52,059 bases of DNA from a bacterium. Lineage in GTDB: Bacteria; Myxococcota_A; Bradymonadia; UBA7976; UBA1532. The notes beneath the pieces were generated by a model. That model saw only the letters and a program-made list of their open reading frames with translations. It had not been told where the DNA came from and made no database searches. A program made the translations under genes and the position numbers. This document shows, piece after piece, positions 8,844 through 19,580 of the stretch. Position 1 is the stretch's first letter. Every line of letters starts with the position of its first letter. The DNA is taken from positions 1-52,059 of the forward strand of contig JAUHXC010000059.1 of the NCBI GenBank assembly GCA_030427205.1, written 5' to 3'.

Positions 8844-9023
8844 GGTCGGGCGGGGTTTCGGCAGCGCATGGCCCCGTTGTAGCAGCCCGCGCCGGCCGGG
8901 GGCGAGCGGGCCGCGATGCCGGGGGCGGGCGGCGGTTTCGGCCGCTGACACGATTCTGTCATGTGCCCCCTTGACCGCTCGCCGTCGGCGGCTTTTGATG
9001 GGCGCCGAGCGGAGGAGCATGCC

Positions 9024-10892
9024 ATGTGGAGATTCTCGCCGACCGCGCGCCGGTCGGGCCCGCCCGGCGCCGGGGTCCTGACCCTGGCGCTGAGCGTTCT
9101 GCTGCTGATCGGTCCAGCGCTGGGCCCGGCGCTGGCCCAGACCCCCGACGCGCCGCCGGCCGGTGAGCCGGCGGCGGCGGGGCAGGCCGATCCGGGCACC
9201 GACGCCCCGGCGGCGGGCAATGGCGAAGGCGCGCCGGCGCCCGCTGCGCCCGCTGCGCCGGGGGGCGATACGCCGGCGGCCGGGAACGGCGACGGCGCGG
9301 GTCAGCCCGCGGGCGCGCCGGCCGGAGAAGCGGCCGGTGGCCCCGCCGCGGGCGATGGCCAGGCGCCGACGCTCGGCGATAGCCCGACCACGGCCAATGG
9401 CGATCCCCCGGCGCCGGCCGGCGAGCCGGCCGCGGCCCCGGTCGAAGCCGAGGCGCCCGCCGCCGAGGCGATGGCCGATGGAGAGGCCGCCGAGACCGCG
9501 CCGGCCACCGGCGGGCCGATCAACCTCTCGGCGCTCAAGGAGAAAGGCGCCGACCTGGGCAGCACCTGGGGCGAGCGCCTGCGCGGCGTCGGCGGCATGC
9601 TGGTGCTGCTGCTCATCTGCTGGCTCTTGTCGAACAACCGCAAGGTCATCCCCTGGCGCATCGTGATCTGGGGCATCGGCCTGCAGGTGCTGCTCGGGCT
9701 CTTCGTGCTGCGCACCGAGGCGGGCAACTGGCTCTTCGACAAGATGAACGGGCTCTTCGTGGCCTTGCTGGGCTTCACCACCGAGGGATCGGCGTTCCTC
9801 TTCGGCAACCTGGCCAAAGTGCAGAACGTGCCGGTGGGACCGACGCCCGCCGGTCAGTATCCGCCGTTCGCCGACACCGTCGAGGCCACCGCCAACGTGG
9901 CCCAGGTGGGCGCCTTCTTCGCGTTCAACGTGCTGCCGACCATCATCTTCTTCTCGTCGCTGATGGCGGTGCTCTACCACATCGGCGCGATGCAGCAGGT
10001 GGTGCGGGGCGTGGCGTGGATCATGCGCAAGACCATGCGCACGTCGGGCTCGGAGACGCTGTCGGCCTCGGGCAACATCTTCGTCGGCCAGACCGAGGCC
10101 CCGCTGCTGGTGCGGCCCTTCGTCAAGGGCATGACCGAGAGCGAGCTGATGGCCATCATGACCGGCGGCATGGCCACGGTGGCCGGCGGGGTGATGGCGG
10201 CCTATATCGGCTTCCTCAACAAGGACTTCCCCGACATCGCCGGGCACCTGCTCTCGGCGTCCGCCATGAGCGCGCCGGCGGCCCTCGTCGCCGCGAAGCT
10301 GATGGTGCCCGAGCCCAACCCCGAGAAGTCCGAGACCTACGGCGAGTGCAAGATCGAGCTGGAGAAGGTGGACGTCAACGTCATCGGCGCCGCCGCCCGC
10401 GGCGCGGGGGACGGGCTGTCGCTGGCGCTCAACGTGGGCGCGATGCTGCTGGCGTTCATCGCCATCATCGCGCTGTTCAACGCGGTCATCGGCTGGGGCG
10501 CGGGCCTGCTGGGCTTCGAAGGCATCACCCTGCAGAGCATCCTCGGCTGGCTGCTCTCGCCGCTGACCTGGCTGATGGGCGTGCCCTGGAGCGACGCGGC
10601 CGACGTGGGCCAGCTGGTGGGCATCAAGACCGTCGTCAACGAGTTCGTGGCTTACAAGGAGCTGGGCGGTCAGCTGGGCGCCGGCGTCTTCGAGAACCCG
10701 CGCTCGGTGGTCATCGCCACCTACGCCCTGTGCGGCTTCAGCAACTTCGCCTCGATCGCGATCCAGATCGGCGGGATCGGCGGCATCGCGCCCGAGCGCA
10801 AGAGCGACCTGGCCCGCCTGGGCCTGCGGGCGATGATCGCCGGCACGATCGCGTGCTTGCTGACCGCGACCGTCGCCGGCCTCTTGATCTGA
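9024..10892 (+). CDS. Concentrative nucleoside transporter (NupC/CNT family) with long Ala/Pro N-terminal extension
   Basis: 622 residues. ATG 9024 follows GGAGGAG at good spacing. Residues about 15-40 look like a signal peptide ending in ALAQ. About 140 residues of low-complexity Ala/Pro/Gly/Asp sequence follow, which is not usual for CNTs and may be a periplasmic tether. The transporter core has SGSETLSASGNIFVGQTEAP (the CNT substrate/cation-binding region), then KTVVNEFVAY and CGFSNFASIAIQIGG, with about eight or more membrane helices. CNTs import nucleosides with Na+ or H+. The convergent pyrimidine-nucleoside phosphorylase nearby fits a nucleoside salvage role. Confidence 0.88.
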   Translation: MWRFSPTARRSGPPGAGVLTLALSVLLLIGPALGPALAQTPDAPPAGEPAAAGQADPGTDAPAAGNGEGAPAPAAPAAPGGDTPAAGNGDGAGQPAGAPAGEAAGGPAAGDGQAPTLGDSPTTANGDPPAPAGEPAAAPVEAEAPAAEAMADGEAAETAPATGGPINLSALKEKGADLGSTWGERLRGVGGMLVLLLICWLLSNNRKVIPWRIVIWGIGLQVLLGLFVLRTEAGNWLFDKMNGLFVALLGFTTEGSAFLFGNLAKVQNVPVGPTPAGQYPPFADTVEATANVAQVGAFFAFNVLPTIIFFSSLMAVLYHIGAMQQVVRGVAWIMRKTMRTSGSETLSASGNIFVGQTEAPLLVRPFVKGMTESELMAIMTGGMATVAGGVMAAYIGFLNKDFPDIAGHLLSASAMSAPAALVAAKLMVPEPNPEKSETYGECKIELEKVDVNVIGAAARGAGDGLSLALNVGAMLLAFIAIIALFNAVIGWGAGLLGFEGITLQSILGWLLSPLTWLMGVPWSDAADVGQLVGIKTVVNEFVAYKELGGQLGAGVFENPRSVVIATYALCGFSNFASIAIQIGGIGGIAPERKSDLARLGLRAMIAGTIACLLTATVAGLLI

Positions 10893-10902
10893 TCTCGCCT
10901 CT

Positions 10903-10918
10903 GGCTGAGCCCTCAGCC
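10903..10918. terminator. Short palindrome between convergent genes
   Basis: GGCTGAG CC CTCAGCC is a perfect 7-bp inverted repeat. It lies between the end of the transporter gene and the end of the convergent lipoprotein gene, and it overlaps the latter's stop codon. Its place suits a bidirectional transcription terminator, but there is no U-run on either side, so the call is tentative. Confidence 0.4.
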
Positions 10919-12274
10919 GCCCTCGCCGAAGCAGGCGACCGTCGCTTCACAGCCGTTGGCCTCGCCCGCGCAGCGCCACGCCGCGTCGGGGTAGGTCGCG
11001 GTGGTGCCGCAGTAGAACGCGCAGACGTCGGCGTCGGTGAGCACGTTGCCGCCGTCGAGGCAGCGACCGAGCGCGGCGCAGGCCGGGGCGCACAGCGCGG
11101 GATCGCGGGGGCCGTCGGCGCAGGTGGGGCCCAGCGCGTTGGACGGGTCGTTGGGGCGATCGATCACCAGCGTCACCTGCGTGGCCAACGGATCGTCGGC
11201 GCAGTCTTCGGCGGCGGCCGCGGCTTCGACCTCGGCGATGGCGCGCGAACGGTTGGCCACGGCGGCGTCGCAGCCCGAGACGAGCAGCCCGCGCAGGCCA
11301 TCGGCGAGCGGGGCGACGGGCGGGCACGCGGCCTCGACGCACTCGACGACGCGGTCGGCCTCGACGCGGCAGGCGGGCTCGGGTCCGCGAGCGAAGCACG
11401 GCTCGATGGCGTCGCAGGTCATGCGCTCGGCGAGGCAGGCCCAGCCGCGCGGCGCGTCGGTGCTGGCGACGCACAGCATCGCGCAGCGGTCGGGGTTGCG
11501 GAACGGCTGGTTGGCTTCGGCGTCGGGGTTGAGGCACGCCGCGGCGGTAGCGCAGGCGGCGCGGCAGGCGTCCGGCTCGTCCAGCGGCCCGCGGGCGCAG
11601 AAGGCGGCCAGATCGTTGGAGACGCGGTTGTCTGCCGCCTCGGCCCAGGCGTCGCACGGCGCGTCGGCGATGGCCTCGACCCCGCTGGGATCGGCCCCGC
11701 CGGCGACCGCCACGTCGCACTCGTGGGTGAAGCCCGCCGCCAGCGTCGCCTGCTGCTCGGCCGCGGGCGGGCAGCGGTCGGTCAGGCACTCGGCCAGCCG
11801 CGCGCCGTAGACCGCGCAGATCGGGGCGTTCGGCGGGAAGGCCGGGTCGAAGACGCACGGGTCGAGGATGCCGGGGATCGCTTGCTCGGTGAACGCGGCG
11901 ATCTCGTCGCACGCCGTGAGGCCGGCGACGACGGGGCCGATCGACGGCAGCTCGGCGCAGCGGTCGAGGCAGATCTGATTCAGCGGCGGGCGGTCGGCGT
12001 CGGCGAGGGCGGCGCAGCGCTCGACGGCGCACTCGACGACCGCGGCGCACGCCTCGGGGCAACCGTTCGCGGCGGGCTGCGCGTCGGCTGCGGCGTCGGT
12101 CGGAGCGTCGGACGCAGCATCGGACGAACCGGCGTCGGAGTTGTCCTGCTCACCGCGGTCGGCGCCGAGGTCTGCCGCGAGGTCCGCGTCGCCGCGGTCT
12201 CCGTCACTGCCGGCGCGCTCGACGCAGCCCGCGCACGCCAACGCCGCGAGCAGGATGAGGCGCCGCGGGCCCAT
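10913..12274 (-). CDS. Cys-rich secreted lipoprotein of unknown function
   Basis: 453 residues. A short signal ends in a lipobox-like ACAGC (Cys16). An Asp/Ala-rich linker of about 55 residues follows, and then a domain with roughly 30 cysteines arranged as repeated CxxxC...C units (ACAAVVECAVERCAAL, CLDRCAEL and similar). This is the extracellular disulfide-rich type common in myxobacterial surface lipoproteins. I do not recognise a named family. The ATG overlaps the stop of the upstream phosphorylase in TGATG, so it is the last gene of the operon starting at the kinase. No enzymatic motif is visible. Confidence 0.7.
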   Translation of the reverse strand: MGPRRLILLAALACAGCVERAGSDGDRGDADLAADLGADRGEQDNSDAGSSDAASDAPTDAAADAQPAANGCPEACAAVVECAVERCAALADADRPPLNQICLDRCAELPSIGPVVAGLTACDEIAAFTEQAIPGILDPCVFDPAFPPNAPICAVYGARLAECLTDRCPPAAEQQATLAAGFTHECDVAVAGGADPSGVEAIADAPCDAWAEAADNRVSNDLAAFCARGPLDEPDACRAACATAAACLNPDAEANQPFRNPDRCAMLCVASTDAPRGWACLAERMTCDAIEPCFARGPEPACRVEADRVVECVEAACPPVAPLADGLRGLLVSGCDAAVANRSRAIAEVEAAAAAEDCADDPLATQVTLVIDRPNDPSNALGPTCADGPRDPALCAPACAALGRCLDGGNVLTDADVCAFYCGTTATYPDAAWRCAGEANGCEATVACFGEGG

Positions 12275-13575
12275 CAGTCGACGCGGTCGATGATCAGCGG
12301 CCGCTCGGCAGGCGGCGCCTCGCCGGTGGTCCAGGCGGCGCTCAGGTGGGCGCGGCAGTCGTCGAGCCCGCGGCTGCGGTGGTGGATGCGCGCGAGCGGC
12401 TGGCCGGCGTCGACCCGATCGCCGAGGCGGACGCAGATCTCGAGCCCGACGGCGGGGTCGATGACGTCGTCGGTGCGCGCGCGGCCGGCGCCGAGGCAGC
12501 CGGCGGCGAGGCCGACCCGGGCGGTGTCGATGGCGGTCACATAGCCCGCCTTCTTCGCGACGAACGCCTCGACGTGCGGCGCCTGCGCCAGCCGTGACGG
12601 GTCGTCGATGGCCGCCGGATCGCCGCCCTGGGCCTCGACGATCGCGCGGAATCGCTTCAGCGCGGCCCCCGAGTCGAGCACCTCGACCGTGCGCGCTTCG
12701 GCGTCGGAGCGCGAGACGCCGCCCAGCACCAGCATCTCGACCGCCAGCCGCAGGGTCAGCGCCCGCACGTCGGCCGGGCCGCCGCCGCGCAGGATGTCGA
12801 TCGACTCGCGCACCTCGAGCGCGTTGCCCACCATGCGCCCGAGCGGCTCGCTCATGTCGGTCAGCAGCGCGACGGTCTTGCAGCCCATGCGGTTGCCGAT
12901 GCCCACCATGGTCTCGGCGAGCAGGCGCGCGTCGGCCTCGGTCTTCATGAAGGCGCCCGAGCCCACCTTGACGTCGAGCACCAGCCCGTCGATGCCCTCG
13001 GCGAGCTTCTTCGACATGATCGAGCTGGCGATGAGCGGCACGCTCTCAACGGTGGCGGTCACGTCGCGCAGGGCGTAGAGCCGCTTGTCGGCGGGCGCGA
13101 TCTCTTCGGTCTGGCCGATGAGGCCCAGCCGCATGTCATCGTCGGCCACCTGGGCCACGAAGCGCTCGACAGGCAGGTCGGTCCTGAAGCCGGGGATGCT
13201 CTCGAGCTTGTCCAGCGTGCCGCCGGTATGCCCCAGGCCGCGGCCGCTGATCATGGGCACCCGGACGCCGCACGCCGCCACGAGCGGCGCGAGGGGCAGG
13301 CTGATCTTGTCCCCCACCCCGCCGGTGCTGTGCTTGTCGACCTTGGCCCCCGGGATGTGGCTCAGGTCGAGCACATCGCCCGAGCGCAGCATGGCGTCGG
13401 TCCACGCCGAGAGTTCGTCGGGCTGCATGCCCCGGAAATACACCGCCATCGCCAGCGCCGACATCTGGTAGTCGGGCACTTCGCCGCGGGTATAGCCCGC
13501 GATCAGCGCGCGGATGTCGTCCGGATCGAGCGGGTGGCCGTTGCGTTTCTGCGCGATCAGCTCGACAGCCCTCAA
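12274..13575 (-). CDS. Pyrimidine-nucleoside / thymidine phosphorylase
   Basis: 433 residues, full length for the DeoA/Pdp family. Signatures include KVDKHSTGGVGDK (phosphate/substrate loop), SGRGLGHTGGTLDKLE (family signature), MSKKLAEGIDGLVLDVKVG and the C-terminal PP-binding barrel-sandwich region. It cleaves thymidine/uridine with phosphate to the base and (deoxy)ribose-1-phosphate in the cytoplasm. The start is TTG, overlapping the upstream stop as TTGA, with AGGAGG seven bases upstream. This means translation is coupled to the coiled-coil gene. It probably works with the convergent nucleoside transporter. Whether it prefers thymidine alone or also uridine cannot be decided here. Confidence 0.92.
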   Translation of the reverse strand: MRAVELIAQKRNGHPLDPDDIRALIAGYTRGEVPDYQMSALAMAVYFRGMQPDELSAWTDAMLRSGDVLDLSHIPGAKVDKHSTGGVGDKISLPLAPLVAACGVRVPMISGRGLGHTGGTLDKLESIPGFRTDLPVERFVAQVADDDMRLGLIGQTEEIAPADKRLYALRDVTATVESVPLIASSIMSKKLAEGIDGLVLDVKVGSGAFMKTEADARLLAETMVGIGNRMGCKTVALLTDMSEPLGRMVGNALEVRESIDILRGGGPADVRALTLRLAVEMLVLGGVSRSDAEARTVEVLDSGAALKRFRAIVEAQGGDPAAIDDPSRLAQAPHVEAFVAKKAGYVTAIDTARVGLAAGCLGAGRARTDDVIDPAVGLEICVRLGDRVDAGQPLARIHHRSRGLDDCRAHLSAAWTTGEAPPAERPLIIDRVD

Positions 13576-16500
13576 CGGCCTTCCTCCTCAGCGTCTCCGC
13601 TGCGCTCTGCGGTGGCGCCGGCGTCGGGCGCAGCCTCCGTCTCTTCGGCGGCGCCGGCCAACAGGGCCTGGGCCACCGCCAGCGCGGTGCGGGCCTTGTC
13701 GAGCACCGCGTCCCGCGCGGCGACGCGGGCTTCGAGCCCGGCCATCTCCGCCTCCCACGTCCCGATCTCGCGGGCGCGCTCGGCCAGGATCTGCTCCTGA
13801 CTGGCGGCGGCGCGGCGGGCCTCGTCCAGCTCCTCACGCAGCGTATCGGCCGCCGCCCGGGCGGTCTCCACCGCCGCGCGCAGCTGCTCGCCCTCGTCGC
13901 GGGCCGCGTCCCGCTCCTGCTGCGCCGCCTCGAGCCCCGAGCGGGCCAGGGCCAGGTCGTCGTCGGTGGTCTGGATGCGGCGCTCGGCGGCGCTGAGGCG
14001 ATCCTGAAGCTCGCCGGCGGTGGTCGTCAGCTCCGAGAGCCGGACCTGCAGGCCCTCGCGGGCGGACTCGGCCTCGGTCAGCAGCCGCTGCAGCCGCTCG
14101 CCGTCGGCGCCGGCGTCCGATGCCGCGTCCCGGGCCTGCTGCAGCTCGGCGGTGAGCTGCTGCACCTGCGCCTGCAGCGCATCCCGCGCCTCGACCGCCT
14201 CGCCGGCCGCCTTGCGCTGGGCTTCGAACTGTCGCGTGCGGGCGCTGATCTCGGTGGTCAACGACTCGATCTCGGCGGCGTGCGCCGAGCGGGTCTGATC
14301 GAGTGCCGCCTGCAGCGCGTCCCGCTCGGCGGCCGACTCGTTGACCTCGATCTGCAGTTCGTCCCGCTCGCCGGTGCGGGCGGCGAGGGTCTTCTCGACC
14401 GCCGCGGTCTGCGCGCGGGCCGCCTGCAGCTCGGTCGACAGCGCGCCCAGCTCGGCCGCGCGCGCGTCCCGCTCGCCGAGCGCCGTCTCCAGCTCCAGGC
14501 CCCGGGTCTCCAGCTCGCCGCGCAGCGTATCCCGCTCGGCGGTCGCCGCCTCGAGCGCGGCCGTCCGGGTCTCCAGCGCCGTCTGCAGCGTCTCCCGCTC
14601 GGTCTGAAGGGCGTCCCGCTCGGTCTGCAGGGCCTCCCGCGCGGTCTGCAAGGTATCCCGCTCGGTCTGCAGGGCGTCCCGCTCGGCCGTCCGGTCTTCG
14701 AGGTCATCGAGCAGCTGCTGCCGCTCGCCCAGGCTCTGCCCGATCTGCTCCTGGGCGATCTCCGACTCGAGGGTGACCTCCTGCAAGCGGGCGGTCAGGG
14801 CCTCGCGCTCGGCGGCGGCCTCGGCGAGCTCGGCGGTCAACTCGGTCACGCGGGCCTGCAGACCCGTCGATTCGCCCCGCGCGGTCTCCAGCTCAGTCCG
14901 GGCGGCCTGCAGCTCACCGCGCGTCGCCTCCAGGCGCGCCGTCAGCGCATCTCGCGCCTGCTCGGCGGCCTCGCGCCCGCGGGTCTCGGCCGCTCGGGCC
15001 GCTTGCGCCGCTTCGAGGGCCTCGCCGTGGCGGGCCGCTTGATCCTGGTGGCTGCTCTGCAGCTCGATCAGCTCGGCCAGATGGCTCTCGCGCAGCGCCT
15101 CGCGGGCCTGGGCCAGCGCCTGTTCGTGGGTCGCCTTCTCCGCCTGCAGCGCCGCCTCGCGGGCCGCGAGCGCGTCGGCATGGGCCGCCTCGAGGGCCGC
15201 CTTCTCCCGGGCGTGGGCCTCGACGAGCAGGGTCTTCTCGCGCTGCAGCTCGCCGCGGGCGGTCTCGAGCTCGAGCATATGGGCTTGAGCCTGATCGATC
15301 GCCCGCTGCTCGGCGGCCTCCTCGGCGGCCTCGAACGCCGTGCGCAGCCGCTCGATCTCCGCCTGCAGCCGATCGCGCTCGCCGGCCGCCGCCGTCGCCG
15401 CGGCCGCGTTCGCCGCCCGCAGCTCGGCCTCGCTCTGCTCCCGCTCCGCCTCGATCCGGGCGATGTCGGCGCGCAGCTGCTTGCTCTCGGCCTGGGCCGT
15501 CTCGACGGCGATCGCCGCCTCGAGCTCGGCCTGGGCGATGGCCTCGTCGGCCGCGGTCAACGCCGCGTCGGCGCTGGCGCTGGCCCGGGCTTCGGCATCG
15601 GCCGCGGTGGCCTCGGCCGCCTCGGCTCGACCCTGGGCGGCGCTCAACGCCTGGCGCTGCTCGGCGACCGTCGTCTCCAGCGTCGACAGCCGGGCCTCGA
15701 GCGCCGCCTTCTCGGTGGCCCGCGCCTCCTGGAAGTCGGTCAGCGTCGCCGTATGGGCCGCCTCCTGCGCGGCCATCTCCGCGGCGTGGTGGCGCGCGGT
15801 CTGCTCGGCGGCCGCGGCGGTCTCCGCCTTGAGATCGCGGATCTCGGCGTAGGTCTTCTCCGCTTCGGCGCGGGCCTGCTCGACCCGTTCCCGGGTCTCG
15901 ACGAGCAGCCCGCGCAGGTGCTCCACCTCACGCTCGGCGTCGGCGCGGGCGCCGGTGAGCGCTTCGATGCGCGCCTCGGCCGCCCCGTGCTCGGCGCGAT
16001 GGGTCTCAGCCGCCTCGCTCGCCGCTTGCAGCTGCTCCTCGGCTTCGAGCAGCGACCGGTCGCGGGCGATCAGCGTCTCGCGCAGCTCCGAGAGCTCACG
16101 CTCGCGGCGGGCGAGCGCGTCGCGGGTCTCGAGCAGATCGCGGCGGGCGGCGCTGTCGGCCTTGCGCCGCTCCGACGCCTCGGCCTGACGCCGGCTGAGC
16201 TCCTCCTTGACGATCTTGAGCTCCTGCTGCAGCTCGATCACCCGGGCGCGCAGGTCGCGCTGACGGCGGTCGGAGCTCGCCGACCGCGCGGGCTCGGGTT
16301 CGGGCTCCGGCTCGGGTTCCGGCTCCGGCTCCGGCTCCCCGAACGGCACCGGCGTCGCCTCCAGCTCGAGATCGTCGTCGTCGTCGTCCCGCAGGCCGTC
16401 GGGAATCCGCGTCACCACGGTCGGCTCGGCGGCGAAGCCGAAGCCCCCGGCGGGCTCGTCGAACATCGGCTGGGGCCCCGACGCCTCGGCCATCACCGCG

Positions 16501-17135
16501 TCGAGGGCCGCGTCGTCGATGGGCCGCACCACCATCGTCTCGTCGTCGTCCCCCGCCTGGCTCGGCGCCGGCCGCGGCGGAGAGCTGGCCTTGGCGGCGG
16601 CCTGTGGATCGACGCCCAGGCCGTCGAGCAGCGCCGAGAACGCGCCCTCTTCGCCGGCGATCTCGGCGAGGTCGTCGGCGCTGAAGAACGCGTCGCCCAC
16701 CAACGAGGTGCTGCCGACGCCGCCCAGCTCGGCGTCGAGCACGCTGGTGGGCGGCGGCCCGGCGACCGCGATGCGCGCGGCGAGGGCCTCGTAGACCGCG
16801 CGAAAACGACACGGGCGGAAGAGGTAGGCGTGGGCGTGGGTCCGCAGCTGGCAGTGGCGCTCGTAGCGCTCGGTGCCCTTTTCGCTCGCGTCGACGAGCA
16901 TCACGACGGTCAGCGCGCGCAGCCGCCGGCGCAGCTTGCTGCACAGGGCGTAGCCATAGCCGCGATCGTCCATCAACCCCAGGATGACCGCCGCCGCGCC
17001 CTGGTCCTGCGCGGCGGTGATGCCGGCGTTGCCATCGGTGACCGTCGCGACCTCGAAGCCGGCCCGGACACACAGCTCGGCGACGGTCTCGGCGAAGACC
17101 AGGTCGCTGTCGATGATGACGATGCGTGACGCCAT
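13572..17135 (-). CDS. Pseudo-receiver plus giant coiled-coil protein (AglZ/FrzS-like)
   Basis: 1187 residues from ATG 17135 with GAGGAGG seven bases upstream. Residues 1-125 fold like a response-regulator receiver (IVIIDSD at 5-11). The phospho-acceptor position reads ILGLMDD with Gly53 in place of Asp, and the conserved Lys is Arg107 in LFRP, so it is a pseudo-receiver. A linker with a short Glu-Pro repeat (about 265-285) precedes about 850 residues of near-continuous coiled coil, with tandem heptads around ERDALQT. In Myxococcus xanthus, AglZ and FrzS have this architecture and organise gliding and pilus motility at the cell poles. Homology in function is inference. The gene lies between a Ser/Thr kinase/TPR pair and the phosphorylase in one operon. 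Confidence 0.8.
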   Translation of the reverse strand: MASRIVIIDSDLVFAETVAELCVRAGFEVATVTDGNAGITAAQDQGAAAVILGLMDDRGYGYALCSKLRRRLRALTVVMLVDASEKGTERYERHCQLRTHAHAYLFRPCRFRAVYEALAARIAVAGPPPTSVLDAELGGVGSTSLVGDAFFSADDLAEIAGEEGAFSALLDGLGVDPQAAAKASSPPRPAPSQAGDDDETMVVRPIDDAALDAVMAEASGPQPMFDEPAGGFGFAAEPTVVTRIPDGLRDDDDDDLELEATPVPFGEPEPEPEPEPEPEPEPARSASSDRRQRDLRARVIELQQELKIVKEELSRRQAEASERRKADSAARRDLLETRDALARRERELSELRETLIARDRSLLEAEEQLQAASEAAETHRAEHGAAEARIEALTGARADAEREVEHLRGLLVETRERVEQARAEAEKTYAEIRDLKAETAAAAEQTARHHAAEMAAQEAAHTATLTDFQEARATEKAALEARLSTLETTVAEQRQALSAAQGRAEAAEATAADAEARASASADAALTAADEAIAQAELEAAIAVETAQAESKQLRADIARIEAEREQSEAELRAANAAAATAAAGERDRLQAEIERLRTAFEAAEEAAEQRAIDQAQAHMLELETARGELQREKTLLVEAHAREKAALEAAHADALAAREAALQAEKATHEQALAQAREALRESHLAELIELQSSHQDQAARHGEALEAAQAARAAETRGREAAEQARDALTARLEATRGELQAARTELETARGESTGLQARVTELTAELAEAAAEREALTARLQEVTLESEIAQEQIGQSLGERQQLLDDLEDRTAERDALQTERDTLQTAREALQTERDALQTERETLQTALETRTAALEAATAERDTLRGELETRGLELETALGERDARAAELGALSTELQAARAQTAAVEKTLAARTGERDELQIEVNESAAERDALQAALDQTRSAHAAEIESLTTEISARTRQFEAQRKAAGEAVEARDALQAQVQQLTAELQQARDAASDAGADGERLQRLLTEAESAREGLQVRLSELTTTAGELQDRLSAAERRIQTTDDDLALARSGLEAAQQERDAARDEGEQLRAAVETARAAADTLREELDEARRAAASQEQILAERAREIGTWEAEMAGLEARVAARDAVLDKARTALAVAQALLAGAAEETEAAPDAGATAERSGDAEEEGR

Positions 17136-17155
17136 GCCCCACCCTCCTCGCGCGA

Positions 17156-18097
17156 TCAGAAGCGGACGAGCGCCCCGTTGGGCAGCGGCACGAACGCGGC
17201 GTCGGCCGGATCGCCGTCGTCACGCAGCAGCAGGTAGACCCCCGCCCCGATGAGCGCCGCGCCCACCCCATAGGTCACGAAGGTCGTCAGCCGCTGCCCT
17301 TCGAACTCGCTCTGCAGCGAGGCGTAGCCGTCGGCGTCGGTGCCCGTCCGCGCGAGCTCGTCGCGGCTGTCGAGGGCCAGCGAGTGGAAGATCACGCCGG
17401 TGGCCGCCGCGCCGGCGCCGGCGCCGATGATGATCCAGGGCAGCGCGCTGCGGCCCTCGGTCGAGCGGGTGGTCGTGCTGACCTCGGTCAGGGTGGGATC
17501 GGCCACCGGGGTCAGGTCGAAGCGGTGCACGGTGGCCTTGCCCGGCTGCACGACGATCGTCTGGTTCTGGTCGCGGAACCCGTCGGCGGTCGCGGTGGCG
17601 GGGTAGGACCCGCCGAGCAGCCCGTCGACCTTCATCGGGCACGGCCGGGTGGGCTGGTCGAGGCCCTCGATGCGCAGCACGGTGCCCGGCTGGGCGCATT
17701 CGACCTGCAGGGTGCCCACCGCCTGGGGCTCGAGGCCCTTGATCGCCTCGCGGGCGCGATCGCGGCGGCCGTCGGCGGCCTCGGAGAGCGTGAGGTAGCG
17801 CTGATAGGCCCGCACCGCGTCCGCCGGGCGGCCCAGCTCTTCGTAGCAGCGGGCGATGTTGAACCGCACCAGGGGCAGGATCTCGCTGCCGTCGAGCAGC
17901 GGCTCGGCCCGCTGCAGCTCCTTGAGGGCCCCGGCGAAGTCTTTGTCGCGGAAGAGCGTCGTGGCCAGATCGAGGTAGGCCTGGGCCTTCTTCAGCCGGG
18001 TATCCCGCTGCTCGCGGGTCTCCTTCTGCTGGGACGCAGCGGTCAGGGGGGCGCCGGCCACGAGGCAGCCGACGAGCACGAGGGCGAGTGAGCGCAT
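17156..18097 (-). CDS. Exported TPR protein with PEGA-like domain
   Basis: 313 residues. Start ATG 18097, two bases after the kinase stop codon begins, leaving one base between the genes. A signal peptide (LALVLVGCLVAGAPLTAAS) precedes two or three TPR units (about 30-130: AQAYLDLATTLFRDKDFAGALKEL and the next two). A PEGA-like beta domain follows (about 140-215, GTLQVECAQPGTVLRIEG...), and then two C-terminal hydrophobic segments (IIIGAGAGAAATGVIF and YGVGAALIGAGVYLLL). This architecture is common next to myxobacterial kinases, where such proteins may be their envelope ligands or substrates. It is probably anchored to the membrane with the TPR/PEGA part outside the cytoplasm. Confidence 0.7.
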   Translation of the reverse strand: MRSLALVLVGCLVAGAPLTAASQQKETREQRDTRLKKAQAYLDLATTLFRDKDFAGALKELQRAEPLLDGSEILPLVRFNIARCYEELGRPADAVRAYQRYLTLSEAADGRRDRAREAIKGLEPQAVGTLQVECAQPGTVLRIEGLDQPTRPCPMKVDGLLGGSYPATATADGFRDQNQTIVVQPGKATVHRFDLTPVADPTLTEVSTTTRSTEGRSALPWIIIGAGAGAAATGVIFHSLALDSRDELARTGTDADGYASLQSEFEGQRLTTFVTYGVGAALIGAGVYLLLRDDGDPADAAFVPLPNGALVRF

Positions 18098-18098
18098 T

Positions 18099-19580
<1,482 letters not shown>

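Noticed and set aside
14280..17129. A 949-residue Leu/Gly/Arg-rich plus-strand frame
   Set aside because: It is the mirror of the coiled-coil gene; regular Glu/Ala/Arg codons on the minus strand leave the other strand open. No start site or domain.
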